Below, one piece after another: positions 24,478-35,155 of a stretch of DNA of 64,000 bases. The stretch's first letter is position 1, and every line of letters begins with the position of its first letter. A program made the position numbers and the translations under genes. Origin of the DNA: Chinchilla lanigera (lineage: Eukaryota; Chordata; Mammalia; Rodentia; Chinchillidae); assembly GCF_000276665.1 (NCBI RefSeq), contig NW_004955447.1, positions 9,801,424 to 9,865,423 of the forward strand, given 5' to 3'. Under the pieces are notes generated by a model, which saw only the letters and a program-made list of their open reading frames with translations, searched no databases and had not been told where the DNA came from.

Positions 24478-24632
24478 AAAAGAGGAAGAGAGAGACAGAG
24501 ACAGAGATAGACACAGAGAGATCAGAGAGAGATGGGGAGAGAGACAGACAGACAGACAAAGAGGCAGAGAAAGAGGCAGAGGCAGAGACGACAGAGACAG
24601 AGACACAGGCAGAGACAGAGACAGAGACAGAA
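24478..24632. repeat. (GAGACA)n-like purine-rich simple repeat
   Basis: Imperfect hexamer GAGACA and tetramer GACA units, nearly free of T on the plus strand. It lies directly beside the solo LTR's 5' end. The overlapping Ser/Leu- and Cys/Leu-rich minus-strand ORFs are artefacts of the repeat. Confidence 0.93.
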
Positions 24633-25050
24633 AGGAGGATGAAGACCAGAAAGTAGGAGTAAGTACTGGGGAGCGAACATCATCTGGGGGTGAGAGGCGA
24701 GGCAGGCTTCTTGGTAGGAGGGACATGAACAAGGGAAGCAGAGGCCCACAGGAGTCATTCAGTTGAAGAAGTAAGGTAAGAACATTTCAGGATGAATGGA
24801 AACAATTTCAAGAAAGCTGGAATCAGGTCTATGACACAAAGCTACTTTTGCATGTTAAACCCTTACTCTAGCAGTAAAAGTTTTCTATTTAGATTTGTCC
24901 ATTTGGTATAAGGATAATAGCTGTCCAGTTAAGATTTCTGCTGCTTAAACAATTGTGAAACATCTCCCAAACCTCAAATTCTGTTACTTTACCTTACTCC
25001 ATAAGAAATCTGGCTCTCAATTTAAAAAAAACAAAAACTAAACATAGCTT
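24633..25050. other. Unique non-coding sequence
   Basis: Nothing recognised. Confidence 0.5.
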
Positions 25051-25145
25051 CAGGCCTGGAATATACCTTGGTGGTAAAGCTCTTGTCTGGCAGGCTTGAG
25101 GTTCTGAATGCAGTTCTACACTCAGAAAAAAAGAACACAAAATAA
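25051..25145 (+). mobile_element. ID-type SINE, old copy
   Basis: 'ggcctggaatataccttgg', 'tcttgtctggcaggcttg' and an A-rich end follow the ID plan with many substitutions. Confidence 0.65.
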
Positions 25146-25566
25146 AACTTCAAGTCAACTATAAGATAGCTCAGCAAATATGATATTCTATAGAAAATTA
25201 TTTAAATTGTAGTTAATGTAAATGAATCTAATGATACTTTGTCTAATCAGACTGACATTAGAAGTTAAAAGCTTTCACAAAATGAAAGAAAAAAAAACCC
25301 AAATTTTTCTACAATTCTAAATTAGATTTCTGTTGTTTAAAATTTAAAACACAATAAAAATCTCAGATGGTGTGGAAAATCATATCACAGCAGATACACA
25401 CAACTATCAGCAGGACAGCTGGACTGTTGTAAGTATACTAGACTAAAATCATCTGAGTTTATTCTCACTGGTAATTTGTAGTGTTGTATAAATTTAGATC
25501 TAATTTGTGACATTTGATTTAATGTGTAATAAAGATGATGCTACTGTATACTTTTCCATATGTTGA
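25146..25566. other. Unique AT-rich non-coding sequence
   Basis: Nothing recognised. Confidence 0.5.
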
Positions 25567-27134
25567 AAAGTATGAGTTCTAGACTGGAAGACACTGACAC
25601 AACCACAAACACACTCAGCCAAGTAATCTTTGATAAAGGGGCCAAACAAACTCATTGGAAGAATGATAGCCTCTTTAATAAATGGTGCTGGAAAAATTGG
25701 CTTGCCACCTGCCAAAGACTGAAAATAGACCCAAGTCTATCACCATGCACCAAACTCAAGTCAAAATGGATCACAGATCTCAATATTTAAACAGAAACAC
25801 TAAATCTATTGGAAGAGAAAGTAGGTAAAAACCTTGTAGACATAGGGATAGGCAGAGAGTTCATGAACAAAAACCGAACTGCCCATGAAATACCTCAGAG
25901 AATCAACAAGTGGGATCGCATCCTACTGAAAAGTTTCTGCACATCTAAAGAAATCACCAGCAGAGTAAAAAGAAAACCCACAAATTGGGAAAAAAATTTT
26001 AGCTAACTGTCCCTCAGATAAAGGTCTTCTATCTAGAACATATAAAGAATTAAAAAACATCAGACCACCAAATTCAAAGACCCAATCCAAAAATGGGCAT
26101 CTGAGATGAATACACACTTCTCAGATAAAGAAATACAAATGGCAAATAAATACATGAGAAAATGTTCAACATCATTAATCATTTGAAAAATGCAAATTTA
26201 AACAACACTAAGATTTCATCTCACCTGAGTGAGAATGGCTAGCATTAAGAAATCAACCAATAACAAATGCTGGTGAGGCTGTGGAGAAATAGGAACTCTT
26301 CTGCACTGCTGGTGGGAATGCACAGTGGGGAAACCACTGTGGAAATCAGTTTGGAGACTCCTCAGCAAACTAGGTCTAGAGGTCCCACTCAACCCAGCTA
26401 TTCCCCTTCTGGGTATTTTCCCAGAAGATCTGAAAACATCATATCACAGCGATATATGTGCACCCATGTTCATAGTGGCTCAATTTATAATTGTTAAATT
26501 GTGGGAGCAACCCAAATGTCCATCTACTGAAGACTGGATAAAAAAATTACAGTATTTTTATATAATGGAATATTACTCAGCTATAAAGAAAGATAAACTC
26601 AAGGCTTTTATAGGTAAATGGTCACAACTAGAGACTATACTCATAAGTGAAATAAATCAGACCTGCATGTCCAAGCACCACCTTGTCTCACTAGTGGCAG
26701 AGTGAATAAAAACTAGGAGGTACGATAGACATTGTGAAATGAAAGGAAAATGCTCAAAAGTAAAGGACAACTGGGGTGAGGGAAAAGAGAAGGGAAAGGA
26801 GGGAAAATTATGTAAGTATGTACATACAGGGTAGTTAACATAGTTGTACTACTGTCTTCTATTGCTTTACTGAAAGGAACAGTTAATGATTACTTGTTTG
26901 ATCAATATTGTATGTCTCTATTTGTTTTCCTGAGAAAGCACTTTGAAGATATCAATACGTAGCACAACAAGCATTGTTAATTTCCTACCACTTTGTTTGT
27001 AACTCTGTATTGTTTGTATTGTTCTTTTGCTACTTTGTAAATTGATGTCAATATGTAACAAAATGGATTGTTAATATGTTTTCCTTCTTTTATTTTTAAA
27101 ATAAAAAAATTAAAACAGAAAAATATGAGTTCTA
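25567..27134 (+). mobile_element. 5'-truncated L1 LINE: end of ORF2 plus 3' UTR and A-rich tail
   Basis: The insertion starts after 25581 and ends at about 27118. It is flanked by copies of 'tatgagttcta' (25571-25581 and 27124-27134). In one main frame broken by stops and a frameshift it encodes ORF2 C-terminal hallmarks, such as 'KWITDLNI', 'KNLVDIGIGREFM', 'NKWDRILLKSFCTSKE', 'DWIKKLQYFYIMEYYSAIKK' and 'LKAFIGKWSQLETILISE'. Its 3' UTR has a purine-rich run (26766-26810) and ends with an AATAAA-like, A-rich tail. Known biology: L1 ORF2 is an endonuclease/reverse transcriptase; only the part after the RT domain survives, so it is dead. Confidence 0.95.
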
Positions 27135-28869
27135 AGTAATGCTTAACAATGATTAATGCAGTTAAATTTTCTTACTAAATGTATATATGGTACAGCTACT
27201 CTGCCAGGCATTATTCTTGGAATTGGGATTGGAAAAAATAAATAATAACCAGTTCTGGCCTCTAAGACCATTTTGTGTTAAGAGGACTACCTACACTACC
27301 TGAAAACTCAAGTTTCTTTAATTGACTTAACACTTTTTATGGGTATAATTATTATTACAACTTTTCTACATTTGATTACTGTAGTTTGTTAAAAGCTACC
27401 AAGGAGCAAGAAAAGGCAAAACACAGAAGTAAAGAGAGGAATAAATTATTAATGGAATAATTTATTAATGACACCGGATGGACAGGGAGATGATGTACTA
27501 TTGCATGTCCAAGTCAGAAGGAATACCGTGTGTGAAGACAGGGATGGGAGAAAGAACATGTAACGCTGGGTTAAGGATAAGACAGAGGAGACTGAATCCC
27601 CCATAACTAAGATCTGAATCTAACTATGATGTAAATCTGTGTGTCACTGAGCAGTCATATCCTTTACCAAGACACTCATGAGAGATGAATCTCAGAAATA
27701 CATCCATGGACAAAATCTTACTTTTTCTTTAATGTATTTTTCCACTAGGTATTTTTTTCCAAACTGTACAAATAAGTTTTAAATGTTACATTAAAGTTTC
27801 CCTCACATGTTCTACAAATACCTTGAGCCACATTCCACAAATGTTACCATTATCAGCAATTTTTCTGTCAAATTTTATAGCAATTGCATTTTTGTCATCC
27901 CAGTTAAGTCTTTCCATTGTAATCTCAATTGGGTCTTAGCTTTGTGATAGGCCCAGGTGGAGATTGGAGGAAGGGTAAGTGACTTTAGGAAAAGCAGACT
28001 TGGTATGTGAGCAGAGGATGGCTGCAGATATTGTCTTCGGATCAGTCTGATTTTAGCCCATGTTAAAACATAGAATTCCTGAATTTCTCATGGACCAAAG
28101 CATGATAAGCACAAGAGAAGTGTCTCAGATGGTGCTGAGGACCACTAGATATAGTACTACGACCCTATAAGGGAGAAGATATGATTGACAAAAGGGGTAG
28201 AAAAAACACATCAACACTATCATTGATATACAGTTTCACTTTCCCAGGAAAAGTGTGTTTCTAACACCTACAAAATTTTCTAAGCTAGAAAACAAGTGAG
28301 TTGCAGAAAACACAAAACCACCCTTATAGTTTAGAGAATCACTAAAGTTAAAATAATAATTAATTATACAGAATACGTATAAAAAGCTTCATATTTGCCA
28401 GACCCGGTGCATACCTACACACTCACACACATTTACATGTGTTGCATTTCCTCACTTTCAAGGTGTCTCCATTCTCACATTACTGCACCTTCAAATCTGA
28501 GGCACTTTATACTCACTGGAGTTCTGTGATTCACTCTGGGCTTATATTATTTTGTTGTTCCTCCTATCTGACTTCATCTTTTCCTGCTTGTAATTGGCTG
28601 CACTCACTCTGCAGGGCGTATTTACTTTCCTACCCTGAAATATAAATATGTTATTTTTTCTAATTATCTTTTCTCCCAAAGCTTTTAAGTTTGGAAAGAG
28701 TCACCATTTGTCTATTCAGAAAAGGTGAATAAGATTTCTGCAACTAGCCCATTCCTGTCCTATAGGAAGGTAATGATACAGGAAAATAAAAACTCCCAAC
28801 CTGAATGCTATATGGGACGAGTTCGTGTTCTCTAAAATCGAAGAATGAATTTTAGGAATGATGGAGACC
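27135..28869. other. Unique AT-rich non-coding sequence
   Basis: About 1.7 kb with no recognised repeat or exon. 28872-28891 'ctgagctacacccccaggc' may be the head of a reversed ID SINE. Confidence 0.45.
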
Positions 28870-28904
28870 CCTGAGCTACACCCCCAGGCAATTTTGAAGT
28901 TTTC

Positions 28905-29230
28905 ATTCCTTTTAGAATCATTTTATTTTATTTATTTTTCTTATTCCATGTTTGCCGTGAATAATGTTCCCGTGCCTCATGTGGAGGCTGTGCACCTGCA
29001 TAACACATCCCAATACCTTTCCCTCCCTCCTTCGCCCTCCTCCGACTCTTGGTCCTCTTCCCATTTGAGAAGGATTTATCTCTCTACTTCCTGGTGTCTT
29101 TTCCTTTGCTCCTTATTTACAGGTTTGAATTCCCATATAACAGAAAGCATGAGATGTTGTGTGTCTGATTTTTTTCACTTCGCATTGTAGTCTCAAGGTG
29201 CATCTTTCCTTTTTTTAATTTCTTGAAAAA
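28905..29230 (-). mobile_element. L1 LINE 3' end (minus strand)
   Basis: T-rich start (reversed A tail), then a pyrimidine-rich stretch at 29015-29110 (reversed purine-rich 3' UTR). 'cccatataacagaaagcatg' and 'gtctgatttttttcacttc' follow, in the same order as the minus-strand L1 at 14400-14560. It stops near an A13 run at about 29226-29238, which may belong to a second insertion. Confidence 0.75.
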
Positions 29231-29499
29231 AAAAAAAAAGAAAAAACCAAAACAGAGAGAAGAACCTATGAGTTCAAATAGGTTCCAAAAGGAGAAAAGC
29301 GGGTCCAAGTCCTCTGTCTCTTAGCAGAGGCTTCCTCTCTTAGGGCTTTTATTTCAGCACCACCTGTCCTTAACTCTTTGTTGATGCCATGGAGATAAAG
29401 TCCAGCTGTCTCCATATTATTCCTTGTATTTTTCTATGTCTCTTGAAAAAGACTAATCATGTGGTCTGAGGTAGTTGTCCTACATAATCAGTAATGAAC

Positions 29500-29650
29500 C
29501 AAAAAGCAGAAGAACTTCCTTCAAGAACTAACTTGGATACTCTTAAAACCCTTCCTTTCCTGTAAAATGAGATTAATACGCAGTTTCACAGGGAGTTGTT
29601 AAGGTTGGATGTGTATTACAGCAAATAAAGAGGGCACTATAAAACTTGTA
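29500..29650 (+). mobile_element. MIR SINE relic (plus strand)
   Basis: 'cctttcctgtaaaatgagat' and 'tcacagggagttgttaagg' match the MIR core region ('cctcatctgtaaaatgggg... cagggttgttgtgagg'). Confidence 0.65.
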
Positions 29651-30622
29651 TAATTTTGTTTTTAAAAGAAAACATTATCTTTTATAATCAGCACTGACAT
29701 CATCTGGGTATAAGCTTAACATCATGTAGATTATAAATGTGCAGTTTAACAAAAACATTTTATTTTATCTCATATTAAATGTAACAACTCAAAATATATG
29801 TTCACCACCTTAAAAATACTTGTCATTTTGTGAAGTCAGCGGTTGCATTTCTTACTAGTAAGCTGAGTGGGAAAGGTACATACAAGTCAGCTGTAACAGG
29901 TTAGACTGTATGATATAAAACTTAAATAACTGTTGATCAGGCCAAGGGAGTCACTTGCTTTAGAACATCCTTTGAACCACAGAAAAGCACACTCGGAAGT
30001 TCAGAAGTTCAGTTCAGCTAAGCATCCCAAAAGGTTGGCTTTTGACCAAAATGTTATTTGAACCTTTAAAGTATATATATTTAGACCAAAAATCTTATTA
30101 AAATAGGATCACTGTCTGGTACTATTTCCATGCATTTTACTCCTTGATTTAGCTGCAGGAGAGGGCTAGAAACATGTAAAAGTAATTTATAAAAATTACC
30201 CACTTTTTTGTAAATACAGGACAGGACTAAAGTTGGATCATGTTCATGTATAAAATTCAATTTGTCTTAAAATGAATTTCCACAGATCAGTTCAAGGAGG
30301 TAAAAAGTAAATACTTCAGGTGTTGGCTTTCTCCTAAACTAAAGTATAAAAGCAGACTCATACAGCCAAGCAAAGAAGCCACCAATTTCTTCATATTAAT
30401 GAAACAGGAACCATCATTCCACATGCAAAATACTGGAGGGCCTATGTATGGAACATTAGTTTTTCTACTGTCTGATGAAGATGCACTTATTCCTTATTAA
30501 TATGGTCTTTCATCAGATAAAATAATTGGAAAAGCATGTGCATAAATGAAACTACTAAAATATCTGTGCCTTAGAGAAAACAAATGTGAATAAAGTACTT
30601 GGAATTTAAAGGCAAGTTCCAG
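29651..30622. other. Unique AT-rich non-coding sequence
   Basis: Nothing recognised. Confidence 0.5.
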
Positions 30623-30818
30623 AATGTGTTTTGGGCTACACACCAGTAATCCAAGGTACTTTGGAGGCTGAGGCAGAAGGACTGCAAAGTTTGAGATCAA
30701 CCTGGGCAATTTAACAAGACAGTATCTCAAAATAAGGGCTTGGGACATATTTCAGTGGTATAGTGTACCCCTAACGTGAGGGAGGTCCTAGATTTGATCT
30801 TCAGCAGCATAAAAATGA
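30623..30818 (+). mobile_element. B1+ID dimeric SINE (plus strand), old
   Basis: B1 half at 30630-30730 ('ccagtaatccaaggtactt', 'ggaggctgaggcagaagg', 'gagatcaacctgggcaa'). The ID half follows at 30736-30810 ('gggcttgggacatatttcag', 'ctagatttgatcttcagc'). The order B1 then ID is the same as in the dimers at 4.3-4.8 kb. It is diverged, so the dimer family was active well before the young ID copies. Confidence 0.85.
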
Positions 30819-31659
30819 AATTATTTTGCTCTGTGCATGCCTATGTCTTTTCATGTGTCTTCATGCTACTTACCCATGAAAACAGAAAGAGAAGAAAGGA
30901 ATGGGAGGAGAGAGAGATAGCAAATGAGTTTTTGGCCCCAAACTTAGGTGTAGTATAATTTTACTCCAATTAGTAATTCTCCAATATTATAGCACCTCTC
31001 AAGATAGCTCAGGATACTATTCAATTATAAATGTCATTTAAGAGTAAGGAGATTATACGAGTATTGTTATCCTTTGATTCATATCATCACTGAAATTCTG
31101 AGATGTGATTGGCTGCACTGACAAAAAGGGATTTGAAGATTTGAAATCATGCTCAGATAGCCAGAACGGGGCCCTCAGAGACTATAAGAATGGCCAGTCT
31201 TTGGGTACAGTTTACTCTTATCCATACCAAAAGTAAAGAAATAATCTAGAAGCTAAGTGCCATTTTGATTTTCCATCAAATCTGATAGCTCCTTTTTTAT
31301 CACTGTAGGAGACATCAAAGCCCATATTAAAGGACTTATTTCAGGGGACTCTGAATTTTGGTTATTTATTAATGTAAATACAATTATTAAAACCATCATC
31401 TTCCCTTAAAATGTGCTCACTTACTTTAACTAGACTGTTTTTAACAAAATAATGTAACAACTTCAGCTATTAAATATAATCTTCTGAAAAAGGCACAAAT
31501 AATCCTTGCGTATTTTCATTCCAAAAGCCTCTTTCATACTGAACCGACATAAGATTTAAAATGTAACTAGGAAATTATATGACAAAAAATGATGTTTTCT
31601 TTTTCTATTTTGATTACTAATGCTTTCTTTGTCAAATCCCTAGAACTCCTCCTGGAGTA
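30819..31659. other. Unique non-coding sequence
   Basis: No firm repeat. Confidence 0.5.
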
Positions 31660-32360
31660 TAGGTCTTAAACTGACACCTGCCAGAGACAGCCAGCCCCAC
31701 CGATTAACAGCAAATATTTTTTTGCTGCTAAATCCTGGCAGCAGACCTGTAGCTCTGCAGAGGACAGCCTCTAGAAATTTCATGAACTGCTTTTCCTCAG
31801 AGGGCAGGAGAAATAAACCTCTATATTAACAGAAAGACAATATTAAACAGCTGCTCACAAATCTCTTTCCAAAAGCACTTGATTTCTATAATAAACAGAA
31901 TTAAATTGTGTCCATTCCCGGTCCTAAACAACAGGACGGGGCTTAAAAATGTAGACCAGGCACATAAAATGCCACTATAAAACAGCCTCCACCAGAGTCT
32001 GGGTGAATTCCAGATTGCACTTGTGAGCCAAAGCTTATTAACCAACCATTTGAAGAGGACATAGGCAAATTTTGTTTTAATTATTTTTTTCTTTATTTCT
32101 GTAATCCAAATTAAAAAGAAAAAACTCTGACAAAAATGACAGTTTTTTTTTTCCTAATTTTTTTTTTTGGCCTCTCTAATTTGGAAGGAAGATAAAATTA
32201 AAATCGCCGCTCTTGTTTAAATGCCAGCACATGTCATTTGTGCTCAGTGGCCTCGTTCTGTATACCAGCCCCATCAATTAAAATCCACAAGAAGTTGGGA
32301 AAAGAAGATTTCGGGCTTTTCCTGCTGTGGAGTCGGAGTAGAGAATTTCTTTCCTTTCAT
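31660..32360. promoter_or_regulatory. Candidate conserved non-coding element (enhancer-like)
   Basis: A 700-bp repeat-free block with alternating GC-balanced and AT-rich clusters. Sites seen include 'accgattaacagc' (31699-31711), 'gacggggcttaaaaatg', 'aagcttattaacc' (32031-32043), 'atccaaattaaaaag' (32105-32119), two T-runs around 32142-32168, and 'catcaattaaaatcc' (32273-32287). The dense homeodomain-type TAAT/ATTA words and the absence of decayed repeats are typical of developmental enhancers. This is inference only. Confidence 0.4.
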
Positions 32361-33000
32361 ATGTAATCCCTGCTGATGATACAAGTGTGTACACACTCTG
32401 GAGAAAATTGCTGGATCATATCCAGACCCCTTACACTTCTGGAATCCCTGGGAGGCTCAACTATTGTTTTTCTCTGCATGCCCTGCAGACACCAGAATGG
32501 AGCTCTTGGATCTCTACTACCTCAGACATGATTCCTTTGGTCTATAGTATTTGTTTTAAGTACTCCCTCTTCAAATGCTTGAATGAAAGGAAGCACTGGA
32601 ACAAGAGGAAATCAGGGCAGAAAGCCCAGACAGAAATTTCTGAATGGCAAGAGGCCTAAAGGGCAGAATTTTAGAAGACTTCATTACATTTTTAGTTCTT
32701 TAATGGTGAATAGATTCTACTGTAAGTGGTAAAAGAAATGCAATGGTAACTTAAGTTTGTCAGTTTGCACAAACTTCATGAGCCCTAATTTCTAACTCAG
32801 ATATGAGAAGCAAATATAGCTAAAGAAAAATAATACTTTGAGGGAGACCTTGACTATTGAGGAATAAACACCTTAGTGGAAAATTGTCAGTTTATTAACT
32901 TGAGTAATCTGAGAAGTAAACAGGTTGTTTTTGACATAATCAAACCGAGGTTGGAGATTAGGATTGGGGCATAAAACAAAAGCAAAACAAACAAAAAACC
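32361..33000. other. Unique non-coding sequence
   Basis: No firm feature. The 90-codon ORF at 32387-32659 has no recognisable domain. Confidence 0.45.
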
Positions 33001-33443
33001 TGTCAGTAATGGAGACCCGGGGCATATGTGCCAAATACAGAATTCAGATGACTGCGCACTTCCCAAATTCTGTATATAGGACCAATCAGAAGTTGCTATC
33101 TTCAATTCTTCATTTATATCTGACATGAAACCAAGCAAGCCTTTGATAGGACAATTTAAATCTGACTTCAGACCAAGGGAGTTTCTGAAAGGACAACCAT
33201 ATCAAATGCCTTGTTGGCATGGGAGAAAAGCAACCTAGGAATTCCATATGCAAAAAAGCCTCATGGATGCTGAGTCTGCTCCCCTCCCACTCTTACTCTG
33301 CACCTTCCGCCCATATAAATCCTTGCTGCCCTTTCTGAGTCCTGTCTGAACCATTCTTGGTGCAGTATACCAAGAAGCTAGACAGAATCTCCTTGGGACC
33401 CAAGAGGCAACAATAAAATTATTTTAGAAATTAAAAAAAAAAA
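33001..33443 (+). mobile_element. LTR-like unit with TATA box and polyadenylation signal, followed by poly(A)
   Basis: Promoter-like order on the plus strand: 'aggaccaatcagaag' (CCAAT box, about 33080), GC-richer stretch, 'catataaatcc' TATA-like (33313-33323), 'gtgcagtataccaagaagc', then 'caacaataaaattat' (AATAAA, about 33412). An A12 run lies at 33432-33443. An LTR of an endogenous retrovirus fits best. The A run directly after the polyadenylation site would also fit an L1-processed copy. Borders and family are uncertain. Confidence 0.4.
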
Positions 33444-33694
33444 AGTTTTTCTAAATACTTCCAAGTTCACATAAAATGTGTTTGATACAGTCACAGAGTG
33501 ACATGGACTTCTCTAGCAATGAGAACTAATCATGATATAAACATTTACAAGAGTAATTTTCGAAAATATAAATTTACATCCACAATACATATACTTAAGA
33601 TTGAACTAAAAAGGAATTTTTAGTGCATATTTGAATTCTTTGGATCAGTGAGTAAAGAATAAAAACACTGGCCTCGAACCAATAAAAATTAATT

Positions 33695-33765
33695 CAAGGG
33701 CTGTGGGATGTATTTCACCAGTGGAACACTTGCCCAGCATGCACAAGAGCATGGATCAAATAACT
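33695..33765 (+). mobile_element. ID-type SINE, old copy
   Basis: 'gggctgtgggatgtatttcac' style head and 'cttgcccagcatgcacaag' follow the ID plan; the tail is degraded. Confidence 0.6.
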
Positions 33766-34185
33766 ATAATGATATGAATATGATATATATTTCTATAACA
33801 TATATGTATATACTGTATATATTCTTTTGTCCAGAAAGTCATGCATGTGACATATACACCTTGACATTATCTAGTAAAATAGTGGTTTTTTTCTTGTTAT
33901 TTCATTTATGAGTAGAATTTTAAATTTCTTTAAAAAGAGAAAATATTATGGCAGTTTCAAAGGTTTGGTTGGGTACTATTAATAATTTCATAATTTAATT
34001 TCTTTTAAATAAAGATATTTGGAAAATATTTCAAGAACTAAATGGAAAAATGAGAGGTAGTCTGAAAATTTACACGCAAAAAGTTCCAAATATATTTGTA
34101 CTAAGTTAATGTGAGCTGTTCAGGGAGATTACTTGGTATGATAAATCAAATTTTATTCTTTAAGTACAAAAAACTGATTTGAAGA

Positions 34186-34440
34186 CAACAATAGGCAATG
34201 GAACAACCACTGGTGAATTCCTACCATCTTGTCTACTAAAATTCTGTATTATCTCTAATGTTTTATCTAATAATTATTTTGTTAATCTCTTTAATTATTT
34301 GAACAAACTTCCATTCTTACATCTGGTAATCTGAGCAATGTAGTTAAAGATAACAAAGTGTAATATAACGACCACTGTTAATTCCTATCATTTTATTTTG
34401 AAACCCTGTATCACTTTATTATTTTGTACTATATTATAGT
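34186..34440 (+). mobile_element. Two diverged L1 3' UTR-like segments in tandem
   Basis: 34195-34255 and 34360-34435 each resemble the L1 3' UTR stretch seen at 26960-27030 and 63855-63925. All share the pattern of an 'ac-x-ac-x(3)-ctg-x-tgaattcctaccat' type segment followed by 'ctgtatta'. Both are much more diverged than those copies. Confidence 0.4.
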
Positions 34441-35026
34441 CTTGTAATCATTTACATATGAATATTTTGGGGTTTGAGACAGTTCTTGCTTTGTTTTGTT
34501 TATGTTTGCAAGGTTCGTATGCTGATAGTGTTTTCTTTTTTTTCTTTTACTGCTCTTCAAAATAAAAAAAAATTGGTGGTATTTCTTGTGTGTACACACT
34601 TATGGTTTTCAATCATTAATCATATATCTATCTATTTTATTTTTCAAGATATATAAATGTATATAATATATATTCAGTAGATATAGTGTATATAATATAT
34701 AAATATATGTATATACAAGATATACTGCTATATATAGTACATATATAGTATATAAACTACTTTTACTATATATAGTCTACTACTATAAGTCTACTATACT
34801 ATGTGTATACTCTATATAATATACTATATAGTTTTACTATATATATACGCTAAAACCTTGTGCTGTAAGCATAGGTCATTATGGAAACATGCTTGTGATC
34901 TAAAGCACTTGTGTATCAAAGGTAATTTTCCGTGAGAAATAATGAAAACTCATTATTGACTGTATCAAACCCCAAAATATTCATATGTAAATGATTACAA
35001 CTATAATATAGTACAAAATAATAAAG
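34414..35026. repeat. Inverted repeat, 67-69-bp arms about 98% identical, 477-bp spacer
   Basis: The left arm 34414-34482 and the reverse complement of the right arm 34960-35026 differ by one substitution and one 2-nt indel. The loop (34483-34959) contains an AT-rich palindromic core. Such a structure could extrude as a hairpin or be the trace of a fold-back or inverted-duplication event. The arms match the interior of the transposon-like sequence at 34880-35150. Confidence 0.9.
34628..34858. repeat. AT-rich (TATA)n palindromic low-complexity core
   Basis: About 230 bp made of overlapping short self-complementary words such as 'actatatatagt', 'tatataatatata' and 'ctatatagt', almost free of G+C. 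It lies inside the loop of the 34414-35026 inverted repeat. Confidence 0.92.
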
Positions 35027-35155
35027 AAAATGCAAAATACAAAAAAAATAAGCAAATTAACCTGTACTCACCTTTGAAATCCTTCATGGCTGGTGTGAGG
35101 GAGACAAAAGAGGGGAGGGTTGATATGCAAGATGAATTTTGCTGCATTTAGGCCA
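34870..35155. mobile_element. Old DNA-transposon-like sequence, Tigger-type suspected
   Basis: 'gtatcaaaggtaattttcc', 'agaaataatgaaaactc', 'gtacaaaataataaag' and 'catggctggtgtgagggag' recall the terminal region of an old Tc1/mariner-Tigger family. The family assignment is from memory and uncertain. Its inner part is the right arm of the inverted repeat. Confidence 0.4.

Noticed and set aside
24388..24758. Ser/Leu- and Cys/Leu-rich minus-strand ORFs
   Set aside because: Translation of the GAGACA simple repeat.
26267..26705. 126-codon plus-strand ORF as a host gene
   Set aside because: It is the end of L1 ORF2, one segment of a broken retrotransposon frame.
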